From the NCBI GenBank assembly GCA_013377005.1, contig JACABE010000013.1, forward strand, positions 1-52,004: a stretch of 52,004 nucleotides of DNA, given 5' to 3'. Position numbers and translations under genes: made by a program. The stretch comes from Bacteroidota bacterium. Lineage in GTDB: Bacteria > Bacteroidota > Bacteroidia > Bacteroidales > JACABE01. Shown here piece after piece: positions 33,793 to 41,456 of this stretch. How positions within the stretch are numbered: the stretch's first letter is position 1; each line of letters begins with the position of its first letter. The notes under the pieces are model-generated. The model did no database searches and was not told where the DNA came from. It was given only the letters and a program-made list of their open reading frames with translations.

Positions 33793-34686
33793 TTATTGTT
33801 GAATTTTTAAATCAAAAACAATTTTCCCTGATTCATTTCCACTAACTGAAATCACTTTTATCAATCCGGTTTTCCCTGCAGCTGTTTTAAAAGGAACAAC
33901 TTTTCCAACATCGGCAAATTTATATTTGCGACTGCTAAAACCCGCACCCGAATGAAAGGAGGCAATCAGTAAACTGTCATTATTGCAGTTATCAAAAGCT
34001 AAGGTTGTAATTTGAGTTGCATAATCCCAATCGGTATAATTTTTTGGATTAAAAGAACTAATAATCGAGTAATAAGTGGGTGCATCTGAATCTCCTGCTG
34101 ATGAAAATGTATAGGATGGTGTTCCGCTTGTAACGTAGTAATAACACAAAACATCCACTAATTGAGGTGACTGTTGCCCCTGTGTTAATGTGTAAAGTGT
34201 TCCGTTTACAGTATTTAACAACTGAGGAAGAGTAGTGTTATTTTGCATTCCCATTTCAATATTGGTATAGGAATTAATAGGTGCATAAGCTTTTGTAGTA
34301 TCGTAAGTTATAAGGTTTAATGTTGCAAAATTACGATTATGATCCATTACAGAAATCGTCCATTGTAATGAATCACCCCAAACATTGGTAAATATTTTAT
34401 CAATTTGTAATAAATCTGTATTGCAACCTTCATCTACAATAGTTTTTGTAAAATTTTTCCCTGAACATTTTATGACTAAATTGGTAATATTAGCATCTTT
34501 TCCAGAGGCAATAATCCCTAATTTCACTTGATGATTAGACAAATAACTGCCATTTACAGTATAATTAACATCTGTCTTCAGCTTTAATAAAGGTAACGAT
34601 GCATTATCGTCCTTGCTGCATGACCACAATAAAAATACATTTATTAATAAAGCAAATAAACCTAATTTCTTTTTATCAATTTTCAT
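33793..34686 (-). CDS. Surface lipoprotein paired with a TonB receptor, second copy
   Basis: A protein of 297 residues. Lipobox VFLLWSCSKDDN, lipidated cysteine near 23 followed by S-K-D-D, a surface-export-like tail. The layout matches the lipoprotein at 25454: Ig-like domain to about 130, then a domain ending GKTGLIKVISVSGNESGKIVFDLKIQQ. Shared landmarks include YTVNGSYLSNHQVKLGIIASGKDANITNLVIKCSG. First gene of the minus-strand operon lipoprotein, T9SS protein, TonB receptor, SUOX-fold protein. Divergent from wtpA across 129 bp, so the uptake unit and the ABC importer share a regulatory region. The ligand is unknown; molybdate or tungstate is suggested by the neighbours. Confidence 0.75.
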   Translation of the reverse strand: MKIDKKKLGLFALLINVFLLWSCSKDDNASLPLLKLKTDVNYTVNGSYLSNHQVKLGIIASGKDANITNLVIKCSGKNFTKTIVDEGCNTDLLQIDKIFTNVWGDSLQWTISVMDHNRNFATLNLITYDTTKAYAPINSYTNIEMGMQNNTTLPQLLNTVNGTLYTLTQGQQSPQLVDVLCYYYVTSGTPSYTFSSAGDSDAPTYYSIISSFNPKNYTDWDYATQITTLAFDNCNNDSLLIASFHSGAGFSSRKYKFADVGKVVPFKTAAGKTGLIKVISVSGNESGKIVFDLKIQQ

Positions 34687-34724
34687 TTTACAAAAACCGT
34701 AGTGAATATTTATACATTTCGAAG

Positions 34725-34808
34725 CAAAAGTATTAAGTTTTTTTTGAATTAAGTAAATATTTTTTTATGAATTGTAAATTTATTCATATTGCTTATATTT
34801 GCAAAAAA
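34725..34808. promoter_or_regulatory. Divergent promoter region of the lipoprotein operon and wtpA
   Basis: Minus strand: -7 box TACTTTTG (reverse complement of 34725-34732), 38 bp before the lipoprotein start. Plus strand: -7 box TATATTTG (34794-34801), 14 bp before the wtpA ATG. The plus side is the copy of the 39-bp block also found at 24021-24059. Upstream of the -7 box, TATGAAT and ATTCATA (34766-34788) form a perfect 7-bp inverted repeat, a possible operator. Confidence 0.6.
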
Positions 34809-34815
34809 ATATAAT

Positions 34816-35802
34816 ATGAAAAATATACCGATTTACTTGTTTATCATTACATTAATGCTCTCTTGCCATCCTTCGGCTCAAAAAGAAAATCAAAGGAACA
34901 ACTCAACAGATAGTATTAGCGGTAAGTTAATAGTATTTCATGCTGGCAGTTTGGCTGTTCCTTTTAAGGAACTGGCAGATTCATTCAAAACACTGCATCC
35001 CAATATTGAAATACTTGCAGAAGCAAGCGGTAGTGTGGAATGTGCTCGCAAAATAACAGAAATCAAAAAACCATGCGATATATTGTTATCAGCAGATTAC
35101 AAAGTAATTGACAACTTATTGATTCCCGGTTTTACCAACTGGAATATTCCATTCGCTACCAACGAAATGGTAATTGCTTATAATCCCAATGCCCGCAAAG
35201 TTAACGAAATGAATAGTACTTCATGGACAAAGCTATTGTTGTCAAAAGAAGTTGCTTATGGTCGTTCCGATCCTGACGCCGATCCTTGTGGTTATCGCAC
35301 GTTGCTATGCCTGCAGCTGGCAGAAAAACATTATGGATTGAAAGGTTTTTATGAAAAAATGAAAGCTAAGGATAATCAAAACATACGCCCCAAAGAAGTA
35401 GATTTGTTGGCATTATTAGAAACCGGAAATATTGATTATATCTTCATTTATCGTTCAGTGGCTTTACAACATCATTTAAAATTTATAAATTTACCTCAGG
35501 AAATAAACTTAGGAAATAAAGATTTTGCAGAAATCTATGCTTTAGCTCAGCTCGAAGTAAAAGGAAAAAAGCCCGGCGAAAAAATAAAACAAACCGGCGA
35601 AGCAATGGTATATAGTTTTACTATCCCTTACAATGCACCTAACAGAAAAGCTGCTGAAGCATTTGCTGCCTTTCTGATGGATAGCCAGAAAGGATTAAAA
35701 ATTATGGAGAAAAATGGTCAACCTCCTTTAACAAAACCTATTGTAAAAAATTATGATAAACTTCCGGAAGTTTTAAAAAAGCTTACTCAAAAACCTAATT
35801 AA
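34816..35802 (+). CDS. wtpA: Molybdate/tungstate-binding lipoprotein of an ABC importer
   Basis: Start at 34816 (MKNIPIYLFIITLMLSC), after the -7 box at 34794; 328 residues. C17 sits in a lipobox (LMLSC), so the protein is membrane anchored in the periplasm. WtpA-family landmarks: LIVFHAGSLAVPFKELADSFK (about 36-56), EASGSVECARKI, then GRSDPDADPCGYRTLL and YIFIYRSVALQHHLKFINLP. These include the Ser, Asp and Glu ligands that hold molybdate or tungstate in the archaeal protein. A ModA identity is less likely because of the DPxxDPCGYR segment. The permease gene follows only after 502 bp, since a GIY-YIG element was inserted. Tungstate versus molybdate preference cannot be read from sequence. 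Confidence 0.9.
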   Translation: MKNIPIYLFIITLMLSCHPSAQKENQRNNSTDSISGKLIVFHAGSLAVPFKELADSFKTLHPNIEILAEASGSVECARKITEIKKPCDILLSADYKVIDNLLIPGFTNWNIPFATNEMVIAYNPNARKVNEMNSTSWTKLLLSKEVAYGRSDPDADPCGYRTLLCLQLAEKHYGLKGFYEKMKAKDNQNIRPKEVDLLALLETGNIDYIFIYRSVALQHHLKFINLPQEINLGNKDFAEIYALAQLEVKGKKPGEKIKQTGEAMVYSFTIPYNAPNRKAAEAFAAFLMDSQKGLKIMEKNGQPPLTKPIVKNYDKLPEVLKKLTQKPN

Positions 35803-35806
35803 TAAA

Positions 35807-35882
35807 GAAATGCTTCCTTCGACAGCATGACAAAACATGAATCAACTATTTGTTTTGTCATCCCTCGCTCACTCGGGATCTC
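35807..35882 (+). repeat. REP-like palindromic repeat, left copy of the GIY-YIG element
   Basis: GAAATGCTTCCTTCGACAGC starts the copy; inner arms ATGACAAAAC and GTTTTGTCAT are a perfect 10-bp inverted repeat. The right end is ATCCCTCGCTCACTCGGGAT. The right copy at 36216 has the ten bases between ATCCC and GGGAT in inverted orientation. Starts 4 bp after the wtpA stop. Confidence 0.75.
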
Positions 35883-35900
35883 ATTAAATAATATACTAAT

Positions 35901-36209
35901 ATGAAACCAATTGGATTACACAATTATTTCATTTATATTTTGACAAATAAATCAAAGAAAGTTTTATATATAGGCGTCACAAATGATGTAAAAAGAAGAA
36001 TTTATGAACATGAATTAGATGCAAACAATAACAAAGAAACATTTGCAGGTAAATATAATTGTATTTATTTGATTTACTGGGAACGCTTTACTTATATTGA
36101 TAATGCTATTGCAAGAGAAAAACAACTTAAAGGATGGAATCGTAGTAAAAAAGAGAAATTAATAAATGAACTTAATCCTGAATGGCGATTTTTAAATAAC
36201 GAGATTTAA
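35901..36209 (+). CDS. GIY-YIG nuclease-domain protein of a putative REP-type mobile element
   Basis: A protein of 102 residues, essentially one GIY-YIG domain. YFIYILTNKSKKVLYIGVTNDVKRRIYEH holds the Y-I-L and Y-I-G strands (about 10-24) and the catalytic Arg (VKRRIYEH, near 30). NAIAREKQLKGWNRSKKEKLINELNPEWRFL provides the conserved Glu (AREKQLKGW, about 75). This is the UPF0213/small single-domain group; such genes are frequently surrounded by palindromic repeats. The gene lies between two REP-like repeats that start 94 bp before and 7 bp after it, and the whole 485-bp unit splits wtpA from wtpB. It may nick or mobilise these repeats. Not part of the importer. Confidence 0.9.
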   Translation: MKPIGLHNYFIYILTNKSKKVLYIGVTNDVKRRIYEHELDANNNKETFAGKYNCIYLIYWERFTYIDNAIAREKQLKGWNRSKKEKLINELNPEWRFLNNEI

Positions 36210-36215
36210 ATAAAT

Positions 36216-36291
36216 GAGATGCTTCCTTCGTCAGCATGACAAAAAATAAATCAACTATTTGATTTGTCATCCCGAGTGAGCGAGGGATCTC
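36216..36291 (+). repeat. REP-like palindromic repeat, right copy of the GIY-YIG element
   Basis: GAGATGCTTCCTTCGTCAGC through ATCCCGAGTGAGCGAGGGAT and CTC. It is in direct orientation to the copy at 35807 except for the inverted ten bases between ATCCC and GGGAT (GAGTGAGCGA here, TCGCTCACTC there). Ends 13 bp before the permease start. Confidence 0.75.
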
Positions 36292-36304
36292 TTTAAAACA
36301 ATGA

Positions 36305-37087
36305 ATGCAAATGAATAATAGTTTCAAACTTTTAATAATATTCTTAGGCGGTTTGCTGTTATTGTTCATCATTGCACCTTTAGGTGGAATGTTTATTTCA
36401 ACTACAGCACCTGATCTTTTTATAACCATTAAAGACGTAGAAGTTACAAAAAGTATCCGTTTAACATTGTTTGCATCTCTTGCTGCTACCCTATTCATGG
36501 CTATCGGTGCCATACCTTTGGCTTATTTACTCGCTCGGAAAAACTTCTTTTTTAAAAAGCTGGTATTGGGAATTGTTGATTTACCTATTGTAATCCCACA
36601 TTCGGCAGCAGGAATCGCTTTGCTTGGTTTTTTATCGAGAGATTCAATACTTGGAAAAGCAGCATCTTCGGTTGGATTAAATTTTGTAGGCAACCCTCTC
36701 GGCATTGTAGCAGCAATGGCATTTGTAAGCGTTCCGTTTTTGATAAATGCTGCCCGAGATGGTTTTCTATCTGTTCCTGTAAGGCTTGAAAAGACAGCCA
36801 TGAGCTTAGGCGCATCTCAGGCAAGAGTCTTTTTTACTATATCTATCCCTTTAGCCGGTCGCAATATCGTTTCGGGTATGGTCATGATGTTTGCACGTGG
36901 TTTAAGCGAATTCGGAGCAATTGTAATTATTGCTTACCATCCAATGGTTACGCCTGTATTAATATTTGAACGCTTTGGCTCTTATGGTCTTCATTACGCA
37001 CAACCTGTTGCCGTTACTTTTATATTAATCACTTTGTTATTTTTTATTTTGCTAAGATATATATCAGGAGGAAAGAAAAATGCTTGA
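36305..37087 (+). CDS. wtpB: Molybdate/tungstate ABC importer permease
   Basis: A protein of 260 residues with six membrane helices. The binding-protein-dependent transport EAA loop is present: FLINAARDGFLSVPVRLEKTAMSLGASQARVFFTISIPLAGRNIVSGMV (about 145-193), the site that contacts the ATPase. MMFARGLSEFGAIVIIAYHPMV (about 199-220) is the sequence typical of ModB/WtpB permeases. The start ATG at 36305 follows the right REP copy by 13 bp. It overlaps the ATPase gene by 8 bp, so these two are coupled. Separated from wtpA by the GIY-YIG element. Confidence 0.92.
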   Translation: MQMNNSFKLLIIFLGGLLLLFIIAPLGGMFISTTAPDLFITIKDVEVTKSIRLTLFASLAATLFMAIGAIPLAYLLARKNFFFKKLVLGIVDLPIVIPHSAAGIALLGFLSRDSILGKAASSVGLNFVGNPLGIVAAMAFVSVPFLINAARDGFLSVPVRLEKTAMSLGASQARVFFTISIPLAGRNIVSGMVMMFARGLSEFGAIVIIAYHPMVTPVLIFERFGSYGLHYAQPVAVTFILITLLFFILLRYISGGKKNA

Positions 37088-38132
37088 GTTGAGAGGAATA
37101 TCAAAACAATTAGAAGCATTTTCGCTCGAAAATATAAGCTTTAGTGTAGAAAAAGGCGATTATTTTGTAATATTGGGCGAGTCGGGTGCCGGAAAATCGG
37201 TAATACTTGAACTGATTGCAGGCATGGAGAAGGTCGACAGCGGATTTATTTATTTAAATTCCAAAAACATTACACATCAAGCGATACAAAAAAGAGGGAT
37301 AAGCATGGTGTTTCAGGATTTTTCTATCTTCCCCCATTTCACAGTTGCTGAAAACATTGGCTATGCATTAAAAGCCGGATTATTTTCAAAAGCTGAAATA
37401 AAACAGCGGGTACTAAAACTGGCTGAAGAAATGGAAATTAGCAATATTTTACTACGCAAACCTAAAACACTATCGGGTGGTGAATTGCAAAGAGTAGCAC
37501 TGGCAAGAGCATTGGCGGCCGAACCGCAATTACTATTATTAGACGAACCGCTGGCGGCTATAGATGTTCGTTTGCAGGATCAGTTGCGGGCTTTATTACG
37601 AAAACTCAACCGAAAAGGAATTACAATTATTCATGTTACTCACGATTTTGAGGAAGCAATATCGCTCGCAAACCAAATTGCGGTCATTCACGACGGAAAA
37701 CTAATTTGCAGAGGAACCCCTGATGTAATTTTTCAAGCTCCCAACCATCCTTTTTTAGCAAGGTTTGCCGGAATCAGAAACTTTTTTAAAGCCACACTCG
37801 TGTATGAAACAGATACCAATATAGCAACTGTCCGCTTGGGTTCTGGAATTAAAATTAACCTGGCTTCCGATGTGGCAAGCGGAGACGGATATTTTATACT
37901 GCCTTCCGATGAGATTATCATCACAAACGACCAACCGCATTCAAGTGCAAGTAACACATTGAAAGGAGAAATATATGATATCATCCCTTCTTTTAAAGGA
38001 ATAGATATAATGGTCAACTGTGGCGAAATGTTTCATATAACTATTACCAAACCATCTAAAGAAAAGCTCGGACTCGAAATAGGTAAAACCATCTGGATAA
38101 GCTGGAAAGCTATGAATGGAAGGTTTATTTAG
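37080..38132 (+). CDS. wtpC: Molybdate/tungstate ABC importer ATP-binding protein
   Basis: A protein of 350 residues. Walker A GESGAGKS (33-40), Q-loop VFQDFSIFPH, signature LSGGELQRVALARALAAEP, Walker B LLLLDEPLAAIDV and H-loop HVTHDFEEA are complete. The C-terminal half (about 235-350: IRNFFKATLVYE, then KGEIYDIIPSFKGIDIMVNCGEMFHITI, IWISWKAMNGRFI) is a TOBE-like regulatory domain, which in this family can bind the oxyanion and inhibit transport. Overlaps the permease gene by 8 bp (ATGCTTGA). Last gene of the importer; no clear terminator follows. Confidence 0.92.
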   Translation: MLELRGISKQLEAFSLENISFSVEKGDYFVILGESGAGKSVILELIAGMEKVDSGFIYLNSKNITHQAIQKRGISMVFQDFSIFPHFTVAENIGYALKAGLFSKAEIKQRVLKLAEEMEISNILLRKPKTLSGGELQRVALARALAAEPQLLLLDEPLAAIDVRLQDQLRALLRKLNRKGITIIHVTHDFEEAISLANQIAVIHDGKLICRGTPDVIFQAPNHPFLARFAGIRNFFKATLVYETDTNIATVRLGSGIKINLASDVASGDGYFILPSDEIIITNDQPHSSASNTLKGEIYDIIPSFKGIDIMVNCGEMFHITITKPSKEKLGLEIGKTIWISWKAMNGRFI

Positions 38133-38637
38133 TGCATAGTATTAAAACATATTAATCCTTTCATTGCTAATTCTAAATTAATGATCAAACTGTAGAAAAC
38201 AATAATTACTTATTTTTCGTAATACCTTATTAATATCCATTCATTATAAAAAATACAAATTGGTCTCAGCTTTGCGTCTGTTTACCAAACCTTGCAATGT
38301 TTTCCATTGGCATACCACCCGTTTTCCAAACTCAGCTCTTATTGTTGAATCCTTGGGATTTATATTTACTTTTTCAACAATGTAGAATTTTTAAGGGTAG
38401 TAATTTTTGGGGTTGCCAATTTATATCAAACTTCTTAACTTCTGATCCAACATTCCCTGTTTATCGTAGCATCCCGCTGCGTTTTTTATTTAATTAATTA
38501 TGACACGTTTCTTTTTGAGTTCTAATCTCAACCTGTATTAATTTTCCTTCCATATTTAAGCTCTGTAAATAGAATTCACAATTAACAATTTATAATTCAT
38601 AATTCCTATTTCCTAATTCCTAATTAATTCTTAGCTT
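38133..38637. other. 505-bp intergenic stretch, no intact gene
   Basis: Between the convergent importer ATPase gene and a minus-strand envelope gene. It contains a copy of the 38-45 kb repeat family (38455-38550) and a run of CCTAATT units (38606-38630). The part 38270-38400 read on the minus strand gives a stop-bounded stretch of about 40 residues without a start; it may be a gene remnant, but I recognise nothing. No terminator hairpin was seen. Confidence 0.5.
38455..38550 (-). repeat. Cassette-region repeat, copy A
   Basis: CCCTGTTTATCGTAGCATCC, CGCTGCG, TTTTTTATTTAATTAATTAT, then CGTTTCTTTTTGAG and AACCTGTATTA. The hairpin TAGC-ATCCC-GCT(A/G) is conserved with copies C, D and E; the right half matches copy G at 45050-45118. 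Only downstream of the minus-strand gene at 38638; no gene follows it. Confidence 0.6.
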
Positions 38638-39369
38638 TTATTTGTTGTATTTATTCAAAAAATTGTAGAATATCCCAATGGTACTATAATATGGATACAA
38701 TTCATATTTCGTTTCTTTAAATTTCGTAATACTCTTTAAATCGATGGAAGCTCTGAGACCGATTTTGTGTCCATACCCTTTGGTGTTTAATGCTGAATAA
38801 GAAATTTCACTTACAAAGCCATAGCGACAATAATTTCCAAAACTTGAAACTCCATTGGCATCCAAATTATTTTTTTGGTCAAGTATTTCTATATATGGTA
38901 TTGCAATATAAAAACCAATATTTAAATCAAATGCTCGGTAGAGATTGTTTTTAATTGTATTAAATCTTTTGGGCAAGCGTATTCCAAACTGAATTGGAAT
39001 TTGAAAAAGACCCTCACTGTACATAAGATTTGTACCAATGCTGTCTGTCAATTTCGCACTTCTTGATATAACATTCAAACCTGTTTTTAGCGTATAAATT
39101 TCATTTGTATTGGATTTAAATATCCAACCATAATTAATAAACCCGTCTATGGTTGGTGTTAAACTTCCTTTTTCAAAATTATAAATACCATTTTTTGTAA
39201 TAAATGTTGTGTAATTTGTATTTACTCTGGTTTGATTTACAGCCAAAGCAACTTCAAAGAAACTTTTAAATTGTAATAAAGGGTCTTTGCTTAAGCTGTC
39301 TTGAGCATTTATTGATGTCATAGCTACTAAAAGAAGTATAGTTGCAAGAAATTTAAACTTTGTTTTCAT
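38638..39369 (-). CDS. Putative outer-membrane beta-barrel or envelope protein
   Basis: A protein of 243 residues with a signal peptide (MKTKFKFLATILLLVAMTSINAQ). The mature part alternates hydrophobic and polar residues in many predicted strands (FINYGWIFKSNTNEIYTLKTGLNVISRSAK, FQIPIQFGIRLPKRFN, FDLNIGFYIAIPYIEIL, GHKIGLRASIDLKSI, YYSTIGIFYNFLNKYNK), ending in aromatic residues near the C terminus. This is compatible with an 8- to 10-strand barrel of the OmpA/OmpW kind. No T9SS tail, no lipobox. It is the last minus-strand gene of the repeat-separated region, alone between repeat copies A and B. Family not recognised. Confidence 0.65.
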   Translation of the reverse strand: MKTKFKFLATILLLVAMTSINAQDSLSKDPLLQFKSFFEVALAVNQTRVNTNYTTFITKNGIYNFEKGSLTPTIDGFINYGWIFKSNTNEIYTLKTGLNVISRSAKLTDSIGTNLMYSEGLFQIPIQFGIRLPKRFNTIKNNLYRAFDLNIGFYIAIPYIEILDQKNNLDANGVSSFGNYCRYGFVSEISYSALNTKGYGHKIGLRASIDLKSITKFKETKYELYPYYSTIGIFYNFLNKYNK

Positions 39370-39400
39370 ATTTGTTTGGCATTGATTTCTTATATATGGT

Positions 39401-39461
39401 TTACTTTATAAGTTTCCTGTCAGCTAATTTCTATCTAAGCCATCTTCTCAATTAGCAATCG
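39401..39461 (-). repeat. Cassette-region repeat, copy B (partial)
   Basis: TATAAGTTTCCTGTCAGCTA is shared with copies C, D and E, and CTCAATTAGCA (39447-39457) with the far end of copy E. The left half with the TAGC hairpin is missing. It separates two secreted-protein genes. Confidence 0.55.
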
Positions 39462-40091
39462 TTATTGTATTAATAATTTCAATGAGTAATTCTTGTCACC
39501 GATAAGAACAAAATACAAACCTTTTTTAAAACCCGTAATATCAATCTTATCGAATTTGTTTGTAACAAAGCTATTATAATGAACATTACCAAGAATATCA
39601 ATTATTTTTACAGCTGTAACTTCATCAGTATTGGGTAAATCAATTGAAAAATAGTCATTCGCAGGATTTGGAATGATTTTAATGGATGAATTTTTATTGA
39701 TATTCAAATCAGATGTTGAAGTTATTAAATGTCCATTAAAATTAATATGAGCAGTATTAAAGTAAAAACTGTCTATTTCCATAGTTATTCTAATATCGCA
39801 CATACAAGTCACGGGCATAGTGTCAATGATTTGTTCTGATAAAACAATAGAATTACTATCGATAATGGCCGAAAAAACATGCACATCTGCGCAATTTCCG
39901 GTTCCAAGCAAACCTTTTATTATTAAAGTACTGTCGTTTGATTTGTAATACCACAGATGATAAGTTGTATCAATATTGTAAACAACTTGATTACAATAGG
40001 AATTAAATTTTAGTAATCTCTGATTTTGACCAAATAAATTCAAACCACAAATAAAAATTTGAAGAATTGAAATAATAATTATTTTTTTCAT
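39462..40091 (-). CDS. Small secreted protein with T9SS type A sorting domain
   Basis: A protein of 209 residues. Signal peptide at 1-22 (ending NLFGQ). A middle part of about 110 residues has three cysteines (CNQVVYNI, GTGNCADVHVF, PVTCMCDIRITM) in beta-rich sequence. It may form a small disulfide-bonded domain; I do not recognise it. The tail from about 135 (IKIIPNPANDYFSIDLPNTDEVTAVKIIDILGNVHYNSF, then FKKGLYFVLIGDKNYSLKLLIQ) is a T9SS type A sorting signal, so the protein reaches the surface. It sits alone between repeat copies B and C; a TTAGGC box lies 22 bp upstream of the ATG. Confidence 0.82.
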   Translation of the reverse strand: MKKIIIISILQIFICGLNLFGQNQRLLKFNSYCNQVVYNIDTTYHLWYYKSNDSTLIIKGLLGTGNCADVHVFSAIIDSNSIVLSEQIIDTMPVTCMCDIRITMEIDSFYFNTAHINFNGHLITSTSDLNINKNSSIKIIPNPANDYFSIDLPNTDEVTAVKIIDILGNVHYNSFVTNKFDKIDITGFKKGLYFVLIGDKNYSLKLLIQ

Positions 40092-40113
40092 TTTTATTTA
40101 TTTTATAATGTTT

Positions 40114-40204
40114 GCCTAAGTTATTTCCCTGCTAATCGTAGCACCTCGCTAAGATTTTTATTTAAAGTGATTATATAAGTTTCTTGTCAGCTTATTACTG
40201 GCAG
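40114..40204 (-). repeat. Cassette-region repeat, copy C
   Basis: On the plus strand GCCTAAG (40114-40120), then CCCTGCTAATCGTAGCACCT, CGCTAAGA, TTTTTATTTAAAGTGATTAT, AAGTTTCTTGTCAGCTTATT and ACTGGCAG. Read on the gene strand: CTGCCAGT... TAGCGAGGTGCTA hairpin... CTTAGGC, then the ATG 22 bp on. Confidence 0.7.
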
Positions 40205-40231
40205 GATAATTACCCTTGATTTTATACATTG

Positions 40232-40831
40232 TTATTTATTTATCTTATTTTGCAAAAATTGTCTCAAATAATTATAGTAACAATTCAATACATCTTTTCC
40301 ATACAAAGTGTCAGCCGTACTACCACCACTTTTCCAATATATTATTTTATTGTTTTTAGTAATTACAGTTGTTGGGTAGCCTTTTGTAACCTCTAGGCTT
40401 TCTATTGTTTTACTATTCATTAGTATTTGAGTAAATCCAAATTGATGCTCTTTCAAATAATCAAATACTTCGTTTTTTTCATTAAAAGTGATTGCAATAA
40501 AATCTACTTTACCACTAAATTCTATAGCTAAGCTATCTAATATAGGAATTTCAAACACACATGGACTACATTGAATAAACCAAAAATTATACATTACTAC
40601 ATTTTTTAATTGCTTATTTATAAATGTAGAATCATTAAGAGTAGTTCCTTCAAATAAAGGAAATTCTCTACCATTATAGGCACTATCTTCTCCATGATGT
40701 ACTATATAATTAAGTTTGCCAACATAAGAAGTATCAGGAAAATTTATTTTTCTTTTCTCAAAATGTTTTTCTTGTGAATATAGACTTAGAAAATTTATGA
40801 CTATTAAAATTATTAAAATTGCTCTTTTCAT
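40232..40831 (-). CDS. TlpA-like thioredoxin-fold protein
   Basis: Start at 40831 (MKRAILIILIVINFLSLYSQ, a signal peptide); a TTG 18 bases upstream is less likely. 199 residues. One thioredoxin domain with FWFIQCSPCVFEIPILDSL, a CxxC redox motif (C-S-P-C) in the TlpA position, and a later GYPTTVITKNNKIIYW cis-Pro loop. It should act as a periplasmic disulfide reductase. Typical TlpA has WCxxC; here the Trp is replaced by Gln. It stands alone between repeat copies C and D. A perfect GTTAGGT core lies 20 bp upstream of the ATG, hence a possible single-gene cassette. Confidence 0.85.
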   Translation of the reverse strand: MKRAILIILIVINFLSLYSQEKHFEKRKINFPDTSYVGKLNYIVHHGEDSAYNGREFPLFEGTTLNDSTFINKQLKNVVMYNFWFIQCSPCVFEIPILDSLAIEFSGKVDFIAITFNEKNEVFDYLKEHQFGFTQILMNSKTIESLEVTKGYPTTVITKNNKIIYWKSGGSTADTLYGKDVLNCYYNYLRQFLQNKINK

Positions 40832-40850
40832 TTCAGATTGATTTAACAAT

Positions 40851-40941
40851 ACCTAACCCCTGTTTATCATAGCGTCCCGCTACAATTTTTATTTAATGTA
40901 ATTATTATACGTTTCCTGTCAACTCAGCTAATTACTGGCAG
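40851..40941 (-). repeat. Cassette-region repeat, copy D, with GTTAGGT core
   Basis: On the plus strand ACCTAAC (40851-40857, reverse complement GTTAGGT, a full match to GTTRRRY), then CCCTGTTTATCATAGCGTCC, CGCTACAA, TTTTTATTTAATGTAATTAT, CGTTTCCTGTCA and ATTACTGGCAG. The TAGC-GTCCC-GCTA stem is perfect. Confidence 0.72.
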
Positions 40942-40966
40942 TATAAATATTTTACAACTTTCATTC

Positions 40967-41443
40967 TTAAATTTTTTTCATGTTTTTTAGTTTTTCATAG
41001 TGTCTTGTTTTCGTAAATTCATCTTTTACTTTTGAAGGTAGCATCTCAATTGATATTTGGTTCCTGAAAATCCAGAGATAAATATTTACAGAATCACGAA
41101 ACTTTAATGGTGTTTCAATTAATATTAATCGTTCTCTAATCATTGGTGCTTCTTCAGCAAAGTCTTTTTCACTTTCTTCACTGAGTCTTTTAGCTTGCTC
41201 TTTCATTTCTTTAAATGTACAAGCGTCCATTAACATTATAGAAATAATACCTTCAATATTTTGCTGAATATGATATTCATTCAGGGTACTATTTTTTTTC
41301 GCATCAATTTCATACTTTCTCAATCTTTGAATTTCTGAAAGGAATTCTTCTTGGGTAACACGAAGTCTCCAGAGTTCTCCTTTTGCCTCTAGTTCAGCTT
41401 TTTTAAAAAGAAAATCATTTATGTATTTTTCGTTTGATTCCAT
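40967..41443 (-). CDS. Hypothetical helical protein, third gene of a three-gene unit
   Basis: A protein of 158 residues, cytosolic, charged and mostly helical (FLFKKAELEAKGELWRLRVTQEEFLSEIQRLRKYE; FKEMKEQAKRLSEESEKDFAEEAPMIRERLILIE). No recognised domain and no catalytic motif. It lies 13 bp behind the gene at 41457 and forms one block with that gene and the DUF1643 gene; repeats D and E flank the block. This suggests three genes moving together. Possible roles, by position near a GmrSD-like nuclease, include a defence accessory; there is no direct evidence. Confidence 0.6.
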   Translation of the reverse strand: MESNEKYINDFLFKKAELEAKGELWRLRVTQEEFLSEIQRLRKYEIDAKKNSTLNEYHIQQNIEGIISIMLMDACTFKEMKEQAKRLSEESEKDFAEEAPMIRERLILIETPLKFRDSVNIYLWIFRNQISIEMLPSKVKDEFTKTRHYEKLKNMKKI

Positions 41444-41456
41444 AGTACTTTATAAA

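Noticed and set aside
34687-34815. Molybdenum-cofactor riboswitch ahead of wtpA
   Set aside because: The -7 box leaves a leader of only a few bases before the ATG, too short for a riboswitch.
38297-38497. Plus-strand 66-codon frame after the importer ATPase gene
   Set aside because: It crosses a copy of the intergenic repeat, has no promoter, and its translation resembles no protein; probably noncoding.
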